The notes: generated from the sequence alone by a model not told the origin. DNA of 64,000 bases from Pomphorhynchus laevis (GCA_012934845.2 WNNJ02001468.1:186001-250000); one strand, 5' to 3'. Positions 1 through 14,639 are shown, counted from the first letter of the stretch. Numbers and translations: made by a program.

Positions 1-2535
1 GGCTAATTTTTACCTGTCCATGCAAATATATATTTTATAAAAATTAGATATAATTTTGGTAGTAACATTATGTGATTAAGCTAAAAAATATAATATTTTT
101 TATTTACTTATTTAACATTTAAAACGTTTTAAATTAAAAATATTATTAATAATTAATTAATAATTTTTATAATAACTTTTTAATAAATTTTTATTAAAAT
201 TTAATTAAAAATTAATTGCAGATTTGATATTGGCAATTGTCCTTACATTCTTAGGCTTCTATTTTTAGCTTATGTTAAAAATATGTATAGAATATTGATT
301 GACACTGGTAACGAATAAAATCAACAGTAATAATTCAGCTGTGATAGATCGAGTTTAGACGAAAAGTAAAAAGAAAATTTACAGTCTTTAGTAGATTAAA
401 CTGACTACTTAATTATGGTTGTGAATCTTAACTGGCGTCGAATAACAAAATCAATACCATTGATATATTTTCAATATAAATTTATTTTATATTCAATTTG
501 ATTTTTAGCAATAACTAAATGCAATTGGTTTACAACAGCAGCAAAAAGTAAAATATGTGGAAGGTATTGTCATTGAAAGTCGTCTTTATATTCAGAACAG
601 AAAACGTTTGTATTTAATAGTGTCTGCTAATAATTGTATTTTTTATCTTATTACCTTGCAAACATGTAACTCTGCCAACAAAATATTGATATGCGCTTTT
701 ACACATCAGAGCTAGATGTTTTCGCACAAGAAAAATAGCTAAGAACTACACAATGAATTGGAGATTGGAATATTCGTTTCTGCAAATTTTTAAAAATTAC
801 AAAAATAACCTATTTGCATTTATATTCTGAATTTGTACAGAAGAAATGAGAGCGAGACATCGTTTGCAATATAACTGGATAAATAAATGAAAATCAAAAA
901 TTCAATGTGAAGAAATTTTAATGTGCAAGTTTTCATTATATTCTCTATTTGGTAAATGTAGAAGATAATAACAACGAATAATACATAATTGTTGTCTTTT
1001 TAATTTCCCTTTAATGACGACTATTATATGGGCACGGAAGGATCTTAAAACACCAGCTTTAATTTAAAAAACAGAAAGGGGTATTTGTCAACCCTGTCAG
1101 TCTTCATTACATTTACACAAGAACACACATTTTTGCTACTTGTGAAGAGAATCTCTTTGTAAGAGAAAGTGAGCATAAAGTTATAGTTTTTGACTTGCAT
1201 TGTCGATTTTCGCCTACCACTGCGGCAAATGACAAGTTTATTTCACACTTATTCTTCTACTACAGGATTGGAAAAGGAAAACGTGGGCATGAAAGGAAAA
1301 GGAACTAAAACCTTATTCTATAACACACAATCGTCGCTACACTTTTATGGTTCAACTAAAATATAATATACTTTAAAGTATTTACAAATTAGAAAAGACA
1401 GTCTTTGCAATTTTTTAATCCTACCTTTTTCCATTGTGCATCAACTACTACCATAAAAATGTGTTTTGTATAACCTTTTAAAAATAGCAAAACTTTTTCA
1501 ATTTTGTTTCATATTTTCTATTTTATAACTCTTTTGCACACTTTATGTGCAATGCATTTTATTATTTCTACTTCTCACTCCTTTTCACACAAAAGCATAA
1601 AAAATAAGGATATATTTACTGCGACGGAAATAATGTGTGCTCTGATGTATCCTTGTTTGTCAATGAGACTAAGACTTTTAAAATACAACTGCAAGCATTT
1701 GACCTTTAAATATAAAGTCTGCTATATTATTAACTCAAAAGCCAAAAACGAAAACCGAAATTTGTAACAAAAATTTGTGCTTTTTTAATGTACGCGCAAT
1801 TAAGACAAGTCGCTCCAATGTATTGGTGATTTAGAACAACGCAATACCTGGATTAAAAATCATGAAAAGTAATACTGAAAATTATGAGCAGGTATAAACA
1901 GAAAATAAAATGTATGATTAATCATATTTTTTAATTAAATATAATTGATTCGGGTAAAAACTTTAATTGAAAAAATTCACACATTTAATATGATATGTTT
2001 TAATATAATAATCGATTAAATATCAAATTTTTACAAGCTACAAATAACAAATATATTGATATACATCGCATATTTAAACACTTATTTTGTTTCTGATGAT
2101 GCTGTCAACAGCTAGTAAAAATTATAAAAATAAATTTATTAAACTTAAATTTATTAAATTAATTAATTAAATTTAATAAAATTTATTAAAATTTATTAAA
2201 TTTATTAAATAAAATATATTAGCGTTTTATTAATCCTGATCCAAACTTCTACAACGTGTTTATTTGTTCAGTCAATCATTAAAAAATATACTTGTTCATT
2301 CAATAAACAAATTTTACTTTTGTTTTTCTGATGTAATGATGATCATGAATTTTGTCAATTTTGCTACACAATTTCAAATTTAAAAAGTGGATCAAGATCA
2401 ATTTTCTTAAATTATAAATAATTATAATCCTATTTATAAAGTAGAAATAAAAAAATTAGATAAGATTCTATTTAAAATTTAAATTTTAAATAAAAATCAA
2501 TTTTTAGGGAATTAATTAAAAAAATATATTATTAT
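1..2535. other. A+T-rich stretch, nothing recognised
   Basis: I see no coding exon, RNA gene or recognisable repeat here. Short open frames are low-complexity and rich in Lys, Asn, Ile and Phe, as expected by chance at this base composition. Simple TTAAAT-type runs lie around 2130-2215. Confidence 0.6.
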
Positions 2536-2596
2536 TAAACCACTAGACCTTACAGATCGTGAGTTACAACATCAAGAAGACGAAAATAAAGTCAAA

Positions 2597-4179
2597 TCAA
2601 AGTGAAGTAGCAAAATGAGTCCAGGACAATCGATTCTGAGCCACCATTTCCAGTTCTTGTCTCCATCTTCTTTTAAATCTCCGCCAGCCAATGTTCGAGT
2701 AGCTGAATAGTATTTTCTTGGCATCGTCTTCGATCGTTCTCTTTAGATTCTTACGAACACCGCCTCTGGGGCGTCGCCAGGATTCTTCCGGGTCCAAGTA
2801 CAGAGATAACTTTGGGAGTCTATCTCTTTGCATCCGAAGTACATGGCCAAGATAGCGCAGTCTATTTTTCCGAATCAAATCAGACACGGAGACGTCGAGT
2901 GAACATCGAGAATACACTTCTGCGTTCGTAACATGATTGAGCGGATTGACTTTTGCAATTCTACGTAGACATCGTCGCTCAAAAACAGCAAGTTGATTAT
3001 TTGTTGTAAGTTTTTTAGGCCAGCACTCGGATCCATACAGTAGTACTGGACGAACAATAGACGAATATATTCGGATCTTTGTTTTAATAGATACATTATT
3101 ATCACGCCAGAGGGAGTTTAGACGCGAAAAGGCGAAACCAGCCTTTATTATCCGGCTTCGAATGTCGTAGTCACATCGGCAGTCTACGGAAAACACTGAT
3201 CCAAGATAGGTGAAAGATTGTACCTGTTCAATAGTTATACCATCAATAATAACTGAGCACGGAGGGGAGTTTATGGCGAGTAGTTTACATTTCGGTAAGT
3301 TAAGGAATAACCCATATTTCTTTGCTGTCTCGCCTATGCGGGTTGCTGTACGTTGCGCATCCTCAAATGATTCTGACAGTACGACTACATCATCCGCGTA
3401 CGTCAGATCAGAAAGCAGCATATTGCTCGGATGCAGGCGTATACCTTCACTGTGCAGGTCGAGCGTTTCCCATAGGAGATGATCGATGAGAATGTTGAAT
3501 AGTTCTGGTGATAGTACTCCCCCTGTCGAACACCTGTACTGACAGGAAACGGAATTCCAGTACAACCGTATTCGCGCACGACTGACACAGTATTTTCATA
3601 CATTGCACCGATAAGTTCACACAGGTGTTTAGGAATGCCTAAGGTATGGAGGAGCTTCCAGATGAATAGTCGATTAACTTGGTCAAACGCCGACTCGAAA
3701 TCCAAAAATAGTAATATTACCGGTTGTTGATGCTCTTGACGGACATCCATCAGAATGCGAAGGGTGAATATATGATCAATGCATCCTCGATTTGGTCTAA
3801 ATCCAGCTTGATTTTCTCTTGTTTGAATTTGCCGTAACGGCCTAATTCTGTTCAGAATTATGCCTTCCATGATTTTATATACTACAGGTAGGAGAGATAT
3901 GGGTCGATAATTCGAGCATAATGAAGCATCCCCCTTCTTCAGTATTGGAATTATAACTGAAGTTTGCCAGTCCATGGGAACCTGATTGTGATTCCAGATA
4001 CATTGGAACAAATCGGTCAAATATTTGACAACTTTAGGACCACCATATTTGAGAAATTCTGGATGTATTTGATCATGTCCCACAGATTTTCCGCATTTCA
4101 GTGTATTAATTATTTGACTGACCTCAATACTTGATGGGGGTTGCCGTCGATTTCTAACACTTCTGTATGCATAGTACAT
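2597..4179 (-). pseudogene. RTE-like reverse transcriptase, frameshifted
   Basis: Two overlapping frames together cover the RT. The upstream frame (4179-3403) has NYRPISLLPVVYKIME, FLDFESAFDQV and the start of the GVRQG motif. The downstream frame (3565-2597) continues with GGVLSPELFNILID, then TYADDVVVLSES holding the catalytic Asp pair, then the RTE-type C-terminal region with RRCLRRI and RLRYLGHVLRM. At least one frame change lies near 3500. RT motif order and spacing are complete, so this is a recently recognisable but inactive LINE RT. Confidence 0.85.
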
Positions 4180-4951
4180 ACTTGGCGACTCCAGGATTTG
4201 TCATTACTACATGAGTTTGTTGAAGTGTCTGTCCTCTTGTAGAGATTTGTAAAATGAGCTCTTTAGCTTTCTAACCGTGCAGGCTTTTCGAATATTTTAT
4301 GTGACATATCGATATTCCACAACCTTGTGACTCCTCTCTGCTATGTAGGTGTGTAGTATCTTCTTATGAGACCAAAGAACTTACGCGCATTACCATTGTT
4401 AGCTGCCTTTTGGACTTGGTTTGAAAGTTTTGTCCAGTATTCCTCTTTATCATGACGTATACTGGCGCGTAATTTGCGAGTAAGAGTGGTCGTCTCTACG
4501 TTATTTCCTGCAGCCATGCTTAACTTTCTTTGTTCGGAGATCATTATAGATGTTGCACTTATCCAATCGTTCCTACGACTTTTGCGATAAAAAAGAATAT
4601 CATGAGCCGAAGAATATAGTGCGTTCTTGAGTGTTGACCATCGTTCACCAATCTGACAAACATCTTCATTTCCATCCGATACTGGTAAAAACTTAAACTC
4701 AAGCTTGCGTAATACACTGTCAATGAATCTACTACGTATGTAGTCTTTTTCTAGTAGCCGTACTTTGGTTGTATTAACTTTGACCTTTGTGACTTGGGTT
4801 TGAATGTTGCTTCAATATCCATTATTACTAGCGAGTGGTATGTCAATACATCAATTCCTCAATACGAACGGCAGTTTGTGATGGCTTTTCTACACCGTAG
4901 ACAAACCAGAATAAAGTCAATTTGATTGCGGTCATCGCCGTTAGGATATGT

Positions 4952-5742
4952 TCATGTTATTAGATGCCGTTTCCGGAGCTGGAAGCAAGTGTTCATAGCT
5001 ATCAAACGATGCATGCACATCAAATCAAGCAGTTTGTTACCGTTTGCACACATTTTGCCAATTCCATGTTTTCCAACAAAGGGTGCGGTCAATTCACCTG
5101 ACCTAAGTTGAGCATTGAAGTCGCCGGCGACCACAAGAAAATCACGTGAGGGAATTGTCAGTAGAACTTCATCAAGTTTCTGATAAAATTCATCAATTTT
5201 TACAGGAATCGTAGCATTTGTTGGGCCATATGCACAGATGACAGTCCAGTATGAATTTTTGCCTCTCAGTCGTACAGAAGCTAATCTGTCGCTAACTGGA
5301 CTCCAGTCAATCAAGTAGGGCATAATAGATGGCCGAATCAGAATGGCTACACCACGTTGACCGGAACCATCCGTGGGTCCAGAAAAGAGCATTGTATAGT
5401 ATCGTGAGCTGTCAGGGACACCGACGTTGACGACCCAGCATCTGGAATCCGGCACTCAGTTGCACAGCATATGTCAATGTTACGGATATCTAGAGTTCTG
5501 GCCAATAAGATCGTTTGAGCGGGTTGTAATAGTGTTCTTACATTTATAGTCGCAATCTTCAACTTTTTGTTTCGTAAGGGTGATTTTGGAAGATGGTTTT
5601 CCTCCCTGGTCAGGCACTCAGGGATCGCATGACTAGTCGGACTCACAAAATTAGTTTGATCGGGAGTTGTTTGCATTTTTTGCATATGTAGTTTCTTCGT
5701 GTTTACTTTCATTGGTGTTTGTTGTAGGCTGGGATACCACAT
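4952..5742 (-). pseudogene. RTE-like LINE endonuclease domain, frameshifted
   Basis: Frames 5742-5347 and 4952-5455 overlap and together carry an exonuclease-endonuclease-phosphatase fold of the LINE type. KLKIATINVRTL is the first strand with its catalytic Asn. Then come DICCATECRI with the Glu of the active site, and VVAGDFNAQL with the GDFN metal/DNA contact. It nicks target DNA in living elements; here it is broken between the two frames. It lies directly upstream of the RT on the same strand. Confidence 0.8.
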
Positions 5743-6010
5743 GAGTTCGCCACACTCAAGGGGGCAAGTCCTTATTTAATGGCGGGACAATCTCGCCATG
5801 TTAATATGCTAGCCCGTATTTGGTTGATGGTATTTTTAGGAATCAAGAGTGCCAACTCTGAATCCGCCACCGTCATAGCACATCCACTAATTGTCCGCGA
5901 CTACTTATTCGTCAAACAGTTGTTTGCTTATGTCGTAGCTAACCTCCATATCTGAAGGCTCTTCCCCTATCCGCAACCCGGGAACGCGCTCGGTAGCCCT
6001 AGCTAGAGCC

Positions 6011-6034
6011 TAGCTAGGGCTCGAGCCCTAGCTA
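6011..6034. repeat. 24-bp perfect palindrome centred on CTCGAG
   Basis: The arms TAGCTAGGGCTC and GAGCCCTAGCTA are exact reverse complements with no spacer. It sits just outside the 5' end of the minus-strand RTE-like LINE, next to further TAGCTAG repeats. Confidence 0.9.
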
Positions 6035-6119
6035 TATTTTTATTATCTATAAAAATATATACGATGTATATTATTATAGATATATTATTAAAGATATATT
6101 ATTATAGATATGAGCTCTA

Positions 6120-7140
6120 TTTTTTGTATAAGGAATAGAATTCATCATGAGGAAATTCAGTTCTATCAAGTTTCGGCACCTATTCCTCTTCCAACATAAC
6201 AGCGAGGGCAAATAAATAGCATTAACGTATTTTCCATATAAAATAGTGCATATTATCCTAATACAGACTATATAATTTACTCTTCATCTATAAAAAGTGT
6301 AAATTTAATTTAATAATATTTTGTGATTTATTTATTTTACGATTTTCTGTTTAATTTTATTTTTATAGTAACCTAGTTAAAAACATGCATCTATTAAATT
6401 ATTTAAGTGATTTTGAAGAAAGCCAATATCATTACATATTGTTGCAATTCTTAAAATTTCATTATTTAATGTATTGTATTTTATATTATATGGTATGCAT
6501 GAATGCTCATGCAAAAAACAAGTTTCTTGTAAATTTAAATATGTCATCTTTACGATATAAATTAATATTAGTTTTAGATAATGTTAATTTAATGTTCATA
6601 TCTAGGTATACACCTTCTTTATCAATACCATCTTTATCATCACTATTAGTTTTATTAAGAATGAGGCTACCTGGATAAATTTGTTCACTAATTGAATAAA
6701 AATTATTAGAATTAAATACACATATATCATCAATATATCGAAACATATATTTCATATCTTTATATAATTTAGATTTATTTTTTAAACAGTTATGAACAAA
6801 TTCATATTCTATAAAGCTTAAAAATAAGTCAGCTACAATTGGGCTACTATTACCTTCATTTGTACACTTGTATGAAGATGTCATTAATTTTAAATAATTT
6901 CGATTTGTCAAAATTATTACGACTATTAAAGTTAATAGTCGTTTTTATTGATGTTGATTCAATGTTTAAGTCTAGATAAATGCCTTCTTTATCATCAATA
7001 TTATTTTTATTAATATTCATCAATAATGGTTTTATTAAGAATGAGGCTACCTGGATAAATTGTTCGCTTATTGAATAAAAATTATTAGAGTTAAATACAC
7101 AAATATTATCAATATATCGAAACATATATTTCATATAAAA
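6120..7140 (-). mobile_element. Penelope-like RT fragment, decayed, with a duplicated RT segment
   Basis: Minus-strand frames at 6911-6507 and 7134-6856 both contain the same RT stretch beginning KYMFRYIDxICVFNSNNF, so the catalytic-motif region occurs twice in tandem at different divergence. The first frame has SPIVADLFLSFIEYEF, then YIDD, then YLDMNIKL. Below 6500 lie a decayed HEHS-region C-terminus (about 6370-6500) and, at 6120-6250, a worn copy of the 3' structured module. The sequence up to about 7640 reads as lysine-rich, RT-N-terminus-like peptide with stops and may belong to the same element. Dead copy. Confidence 0.7.
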
Positions 7141-7639
7141 GGTATAAAAGGATTTATGTAAAGTATTAATAAATGCTTAACATTCTTTAAATATAAATGC
7201 TTTACATTCTTTAAATATGTATGCTCATATATATTTGTTGTTATTAACATTTATTATTCGATTATAGTATTTTGTATTACAATAGCTGTCTATTATACAA
7301 CTTGACATATCATAATCGTTAATTAATCTTTATTTATTAAACGAATGATATCTTTAGAAAAACTTCTTATATTTACATAAAAATCTATTAGCTTATTATC
7401 TCTTTAAAGTTGCTTTAATATTTCCAATTGTTCATAAAAATATTTATCTTTTTTAATATTTATAAGTTTATTTATCTTATTCCTTTTATCGCCATGACTT
7501 CTTGTCTTGCGTTTAACCGGATTATTATAATATGGTTGTTTATTATTTACTATACTACTTCTGTCATTTCATTCTACCACATCATTCAATCCTAACGGGT
7601 ACATGGATTTGCGCGTTTTAATCCAAAAATCCTATCTCT

Positions 7640-8945
7640 TATAATTTTATTTAATGCTGACTATATTTTCTTCAATAAAATGTTCTAAAAATAATTTAGT
7701 TTTTACTATCACGTTCTATTGGTCTCATATGTTTATGAAATATAGTTTGACTATTATGCTGAATATTGAAAAATGACATTTTTGTGATCGGTACATCATT
7801 AGTCTGTCATCCATCTCACAATCAAAACATATCTGACTTGTGAATAGTTAAGCTTTACATAAAGATTTTTCCGATAGTACGAATAAAACCCTAGTATTAT
7901 TTCGAATTTAAAACAAAAATTCATTGGTATATATGATCAGGTTAATTTAACAAGACACCATGAACGTCGAATGAAAATCATTTTTTTTTCATTTTCAATG
8001 TATATTATAAAATGCTGAGTGTAAAATATAATACGATGTTGTACCTAATACAGTTATGTGAAATTAGTAATATTTGCGAGATTGAACCATAAAGAATATG
8101 ATTTTATTCACAATATTTTATCTTTATAATTATTCTTTCTTTCATCTTTTCTTTACTTAATATTTAACATACATTTCTACTCAAATCTCAATTGGTTTCA
8201 AAGAAATATCCTTCCTATATTTCCAAATTAAGAAGGCGAATTTATATGCAATAGTTAAAGCGAGGGCATGGTGAATGTGAGACAACGTTCAGCCAGGATG
8301 AAAAATACCTTAAAGAAATCTCAATAAAATTAATGATTTTAACTTTCAAAACTTTGTTTCATTAAAAAACATTAGATAATAGATTATTTAATTAATTATT
8401 ATAACTAATTAATTATGATAATTATAAATAAGTATAATAAGTACAATTATTTACTTATTTTTACATTTAAAACGTTTAATGAATGTTTTTACATATTTCC
8501 ATTTGACAATATTTAGATCATTAATATGCAATGCTTTTTCAAAATTAAATAGAATTTTTTATATATAAAACAAATAAAACTGCGTTGTTAATATAAAAAA
8601 AGTCCAGCATTTAATTTTATATTTTATTTAATAATTTAATTGTTACATGTTAATTGAAGATCACTATAATGTATATAATTAATATTAAAATTTAACAAAT
8701 TAAAGCTAAAAATTACATCTATATATTGTAATTATAATATATAAATGTTATATATTATTAAAAGAATAATATAATTATTTTCTTAGTTATTCTTTTAATT
8801 ATTCTCTTAATTATTATGACAAATATAATTCTTTTAATAAATTTTCACTCTCTTTGGATATTACACAAATCATTCTAAAAGGCAAATATTTTAAAAACCA
8901 AACACCGATTAAAATTAATTAAATTATAATAATAATAATACAATA
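7640..8945. other. A+T-rich stretch, nothing recognised
   Basis: No exon, RNA gene or repeat family is evident. It lies between the PLE-like fragment and the 3' end of the CR1-like LINE. Confidence 0.5.
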
Positions 8946-8949
8946 ATTT

Positions 8950-10290
8950 ATTTAACGTGGCAAATACGTGCAAAATGCACGCTTACATGACCACTAACAA
9001 ACAAAAAAAGAACATCAAAGTCACAGGTAATTAGTTAATTGTTGAAATGGAATTGGATTTGGCGTTTGAAGCACGGCATAGATGTTGATTGGCGGATATG
9101 AATAGGCAGTTGATTCCACAAGAGAGGAGCAGCCACAACGAAGGAGCGGAAGCCAAAAGAGGTAGAGTAGATTGGGACATGTAAAAGAAGTGAATTGCGG
9201 GAACGCAGAGCACAATACACAGTACGAGAATTGTCGAGAAAAGGAAGGTTGAGAAATGAAGGGAAATGAGAAGTTATAAGGCGAAAAGCAATGATAAGAA
9301 GACGAATTTGAACACGACAATAAATGGTAGGCCAATCAAGAGAAACAAGATAGTGGGATGTATGATCAAAACGACGAAGACGGAGGAGAATTCGGACGGC
9401 AGCGTTGATGATGCGTTGTAAAGGAAGAAGAGTGGATTTAGGTGAGTTGGAAAATAGACTAAGACAGTAATCAAGTCTTGAGAAAAGAAGAGAAGATATG
9501 AGAGTCATACAAGAAGGGAAATCGATCAATCTACGAACTTGACGGAGGTTGCGGAGTATCTTTGTAGATAAGAAGACAATTCATCAGGATTTATATTACA
9601 AGGGGTATATGATCGTGAAAGAATTGAGTTTAAGATTTTCCAATGAGATTTAGAGTTGGAAGAGGACTCGAGTTGATTTCGCCACAAGAGAGTACGTTTA
9701 GTACGTATAAGAATGAGATGTGAATGGCGTAGAGAAAAGTAGGAATCACAGAGATTTGGAGGGAGTGAGTTGGGATAACGTTTAAGAAAGCGATTATACA
9801 TACGAAAAGAGTGACGGAGTCGATGCTTAGAAAGACTACAGTCAGAATCGAACCAGGGAGCATGACGCAAGCCCTGAGCACGTCGAAGTCGACTAGGCAG
9901 AAGGTTATTGATAATAGACATAAGTTCAGAATCAAACAGAATGCAGAGATCATCGGGAGAGAGATAGTTAAGAGGAAGTGAAAAAAGTGAAGAATTGAGT
10001 AAGGCTGTGCAGAGAATAGGGATATCGAGAAGTTTCCAGGGTCGACTTGGTGTGGATATTGGTGGAGGCGGAGACGGAGGATGGGGACGAGTAAGAGTAA
10101 GAGTGACAAGGAAATGATCGGACAAACCGGGATCAGTAATTGACAAGGAGGTATAGTCATTGAAGCAGTTAGGAACAGCAATGATGTCGAGAGCACCGCC
10201 GAGAATATGAGTTGGGCTTGTTGAAAGTAATTTATAGTTAAAATCAGAAAAAAGATTAGTTAAAGTGATAGAGTCAGGGTCAGTTATTAT
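8950..10290 (-). mobile_element. CR1/L2-like LINE copy lacking the RT core
   Basis: On the minus strand the 3' end carries the family's terminal hairpin (CGTGCA AAA TGCACG near 8970). The C-terminal RT region is at 9529-9035, with RLDYCLSLFSNSPKS, PLQRIINAAVRILLRLRRFDH and a terminal VAAPLLWNQLPIHIR block typical of CR1/L2/Jockey elements. The endonuclease end and EN-RT linker are at 10146-9526 (SDHFLVTL, then APWFDSDC). Between linker and C-terminus the RT catalytic motifs are absent: SSYLQRY is followed almost at once by the RxVRRLIDF segment. Either this copy suffered an internal deletion or it derives from an RT-less subfamily. Confidence 0.85.
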
Positions 10291-13200
10291 ATATTAATAA
10301 ATAATTTATAAATTTGTAATAATATATCTTAACATTATTATAAGCACAATAAGTAAGACAATAGGGTTTTTGATTTTTCGTGTTGGTAGCAATAAACTAC
10401 AGGTATAACGATATACTGAAGATGTTATTAGTTTACATATCGAAAAATCAAAAACATAATGTCAATTAAGAACATAAATTCGAATTTGACAAATACTTCT
10501 GATAAGCATTATTTTAACAGTTTCTATCTATTCTGTCACAACATGAAAATATTAAAAATGTAAATCCTTCATATGGATTGCAGGTACTTTTGTTTTAAAT
10601 TAAAAATTTTATTTTTTTTAGATTAAATTGTGGAATAATATCTTGAAAGTTGCTTATTTTTTTATTGAAATAATCGATTATAATTAATATGATCAAATTA
10701 TAATTCCAATAATTTGACCCATTTAAAACATAAAGGTTAAGTTAGTGTGTTGCATCAACGAATTCAAAGTATTTAAAAAAATTTGCTTCGTTCAACATTC
10801 TAAAAATCAATACAATGCTTCGCTCAACATTCTAAAAATCAATACAAATAATATACTATTCCACCATTTAAGAAATATTAATGCTAAAAAATATGTGCAC
10901 TGCAGGAGTAAATGAAAATATATTCAGACCGAAAAAATTTGTCTAACATTCCCATCATAACAGCAATTGTTTTATGTCAATAAAATTAAACAAAACGTTG
11001 CCCAGACGACATAATTACAGAAATTTGATGTAACATATTTCGTGCCTTTTATTAATTAAAATAACTGAATAAATATGGTTTTACTTGCAGGAATTTTATA
11101 ATAAATTGATAGAAATAAATTTGTAAGTTGAAAACAGCAAAACCTAACGACGTAACTAGAACATGAATATTAAATAAATGATTTAAGAATTATCTGAAAA
11201 AATAATCAACATAAAAAATTATAGCATAAAAAATTATTAAATTTAATTATTAAAATTAAATTATAATTAAATTAAATTAAATTTATATTCAAATTAAATA
11301 TATTAAAATTATATTCAAATTAAATTAATAATTATTAAAATTATTAATAAATTCATAAAAAATATTAAATTAATAAATATAATTACAATAAAATAATATA
11401 ATTTGTCATCTACTTTTTAAAGTAAACTGTAATTTATTGACACGTTTTGCTTTAAGCAAACTTATACTTTAAAGATATCCAGCTCAACAGTTGTCTATTA
11501 TCTAACATATTAAAATAGAAATTTTATAGTACATATTAATAATACAAAACTTGACTTTCATCCACGTTTACAAAATATAAAGAACTCGTTTTGGTTTAGT
11601 ATTTATAACTTTTGCAACAAATTTTACCAATAAATTTACATTTTATAGCATCTCACTATTTCCGCATGCTCTGTTTATTGTCGTCTGATTCTCATTTATA
11701 TTAAATGTTATCACATATTACTATACAAATAAAAAGAAAATCAGCTACCATAAAATTACAGGCAATTAAAATGAAAATTGGCGAAATATGGGAAAATTAT
11801 ATTTTGTAAAATATTTATAAATAGCCAACAAAAGTATGGATCAGCACTCAATTCTACCATTTCCTCAAATTTTCGTGGTAATAGAAATGAGCACAATTTA
11901 CAAGTATCTAGCAAATTCTGCGCAGCTTTAAAAAGTTAACCTTCTCTCATTTGGATGAACATGGGTACATGAATAATCAACACCAAGTTGATAGCTTGCT
12001 TGAAATATATGACTGTATACTAATTTAAATTTCCTTCAATAAACATATTTTCATCTATTCTTTTAAACTAAATAGGATATCTAAACGAATATATAGATTG
12101 TGATGTGTCATTTGAGGTTCTTTATTATTAGCCAGAATGCTTTTGCAAACATCCAGTGGAAATCTAGATCTAATGCCTAATTAAAAGCTATTCATAAACT
12201 ATTAAAGGTATTCGAAAATATGCTTGTCTTTTAAGTGGATTGTTTCAGTTTGAGCTTTCTGGAAAGATTCACGAAGTAAACCTCAGTACTTGTTAGAGAG
12301 CAAATTTCAAAAATTGCCAAGCAACGGCCATAAGCATCTAAATTTAAACTCTGCTCTATAACTTAATGCATTACAATCGTGATTTAGCGTCGAGGAGACT
12401 ACCTACACGACCCGACTACCATCCAAATGTTGACAAATTAAATTTGTACTTCAATACAATTGTGATTTTCAACATAAAATTAATTTTAATATTTGATAAT
12501 GAAACTATTTAAAATGTCTATAAAAAATGACTTTTATGATACGTAGTATAGAATATAGCGATGTGAAATTGCTTTGTAATGCATAAAGATAAATATTTTA
12601 TGTATACCAACCTGATTTATTCTGTTCAAATTCATATCTTTAAAATAACATAATAAAGTAGCTATTGCTGAATTTGATATTTAGAGTTTTTTCTGGTAAA
12701 ATGTACCTTTTAAAAGGGAAGATTTTCAGAAACTTATTTATTGCTAAATTTACAAAATAATACGAATATCTTGTATATATGTTATATTTTTGTTCCATTT
12801 AAATTTATTATATTATATATCATATTATACAAATATTTATTTTTATAAATATTAAATATTTATTTATTAAATATTTATTTATATTTATTTATATATGTGA
12901 AAATAGAAACTTATTTATTGCACAATATTCAAAATCACACGGAATATCCTTTAGTTATTGTATTATTATCAAAACTTAATTCAGTAACTTATAATAAAAA
13001 ATGCTTAACTTACCATGTGAATTAAATTTATCTGATTTTTGAGAGCGTAAATAATAAATTGTATAGTGTGATTAAATGCGTCAATTTATTGAAATCCAAG
13101 AATGTGTCACAATCTATGTTTGATAATTTCAATTTGTTTAACTTACATTTGTTTTAACCCTTGATTATTTAATTGTAGTAGATCACATATTGTAAGATAA

Positions 13201-14639
13201 AAATTATTTTCTTAAAGTTATTCTTAATTAAACAATTATTGGAAATTTTTAGAAATACTATATTTCGACTTCATCATATAAATATTGATTTATTTTTATA
13301 AATATTATATTTTTTATATTATTTATTATAAATTCATGTTTATATTATATTTTATATTTTATTATCTATTTAAAAATTAATAATTATTTATAGATAATTT
13401 ATTACAAATAAATTATAAGATATTAAAATAAATATTTCATAATATTTCATATTATTTCATATTACAGAATAATAATTTATATTATTTTTTAATAAAATAG
13501 TTTACAATTTATCTAATTACCTATTAACTATGTAATTTACTGTTTTTAAGTCTTAAAAACGTATTTAATTATAACTTTGTTTTACCAAAATACCCTTAGT
13601 CATTTATTTCATCAGAAATTTACTCATCAGTTATATTAAGTCAAAGAGTATTCAAATTAAAGTTCACAATCAGATTATTATAATCGTTATTAAAGCCACT
13701 ATTTTCAATACAATTTAAAAATGATACAGAAAGTAATTGTTCTTAGAAATGTTTTACCCAGACGCTATTGTAACATTCACCCACGTTTAAGATCGTTGTC
13801 GCTGAATTGAATAATTATTAATACTAATGATAAATGTGTCTGCGGACATATCAAGTGTAAAAAAAGCAGAAAATAAAGAATGAATCATTAGTTAAATAAA
13901 AACAACCAGATTTAAATAAATCATAATTTTTATAAAATATAAAGAAGCGTTTTATGCGTGTATTCTGATTACACGCTATCTGAACAGACAAAGATGTTTT
14001 TCGTTATTGTTACATAATTATTTTAAAACTGTCACATGTTGAAGACTTAAAACCATATTTTTAATTCTAACTTAAACATCAATGCGACATTTTTATCTTA
14101 CACATTGTATAATAGTATTGCCATTACTAGTGTAATCGAAAATGCCCTTTCATTTTTAAAAATCAATGCCTTAAATAGCAAAATATGATGTTGTGAAACT
14201 ATTTCTTCAATGTGATTTAGTGAATAGACACAAATAGGCGAGACCTAACTCACATTCATCACTTAATGTAATTTTATCACTTAAAGCATGTATTCGTCAC
14301 AATATTTATATCGCAACGTATGCAGTTAAACATATAGTGATGTTATATTATTTAAATTATTAATATACAATTAAGTTATGATGTATTTTTAACAATAAAA
14401 ATCGTATTCCTCACTTGATTCAATTCGTAATTTTTCTTGTGCGATTTAGTCTTCCAATTATTCATTTTTAGATTACGTGTGTTTAGACGTTTTTATAAAA
14501 TATTGATATTATCACGGATTCTGATATTTAATAATTCAATTGAATTATTAAATATGCTTGGGTGAAAAAAAATGTTTGGTGATATGGGAAAATTTGCTCA
14601 TCGATAAAACTCTGTGATTTAAAGCACATTAGATTAACG
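10291..14639. other. A+T-rich stretch with a 32-bp tandem duplication
   Basis: No gene is recognised over 4.3 kb. A 32-bp unit beginning TGCTTCG is duplicated in tandem at 10784-10815 and 10816-10847 with one mismatch. TTTATT-rich low-complexity runs lie at about 12800-12890 and 13270-13400. Confidence 0.55.

Larger units (their letters stand above)
2540..5990 (-). mobile_element. RTE-like LINE, nearly full length, broken
   Basis: On the minus strand an AP-type endonuclease (about 5742 to 4952) is followed by a linker (about 4544 to 4341), RT fingers/palm (4179 to 3403) and RT palm/thumb plus C-terminal domain (3565 to 2597). The pieces lie in different frames and overlap, so the copy carries several frameshifts and stops. 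The C-terminal hallmarks LLYGSECW and RLRYLGHVLRM are typical of RTE/BovB-like elements. The right end, which is the 5' end of the element, stops near a GC-richer segment with nested TAGCTAGGGC repeats. I infer an old, dead insertion. Clade assignment is from motifs only. Confidence 0.85.

Noticed and set aside
1504-1767. 87-residue open frame as a gene
   Set aside because: Composition fits chance in A+T-rich DNA; no motif, splice context or homolog pattern.
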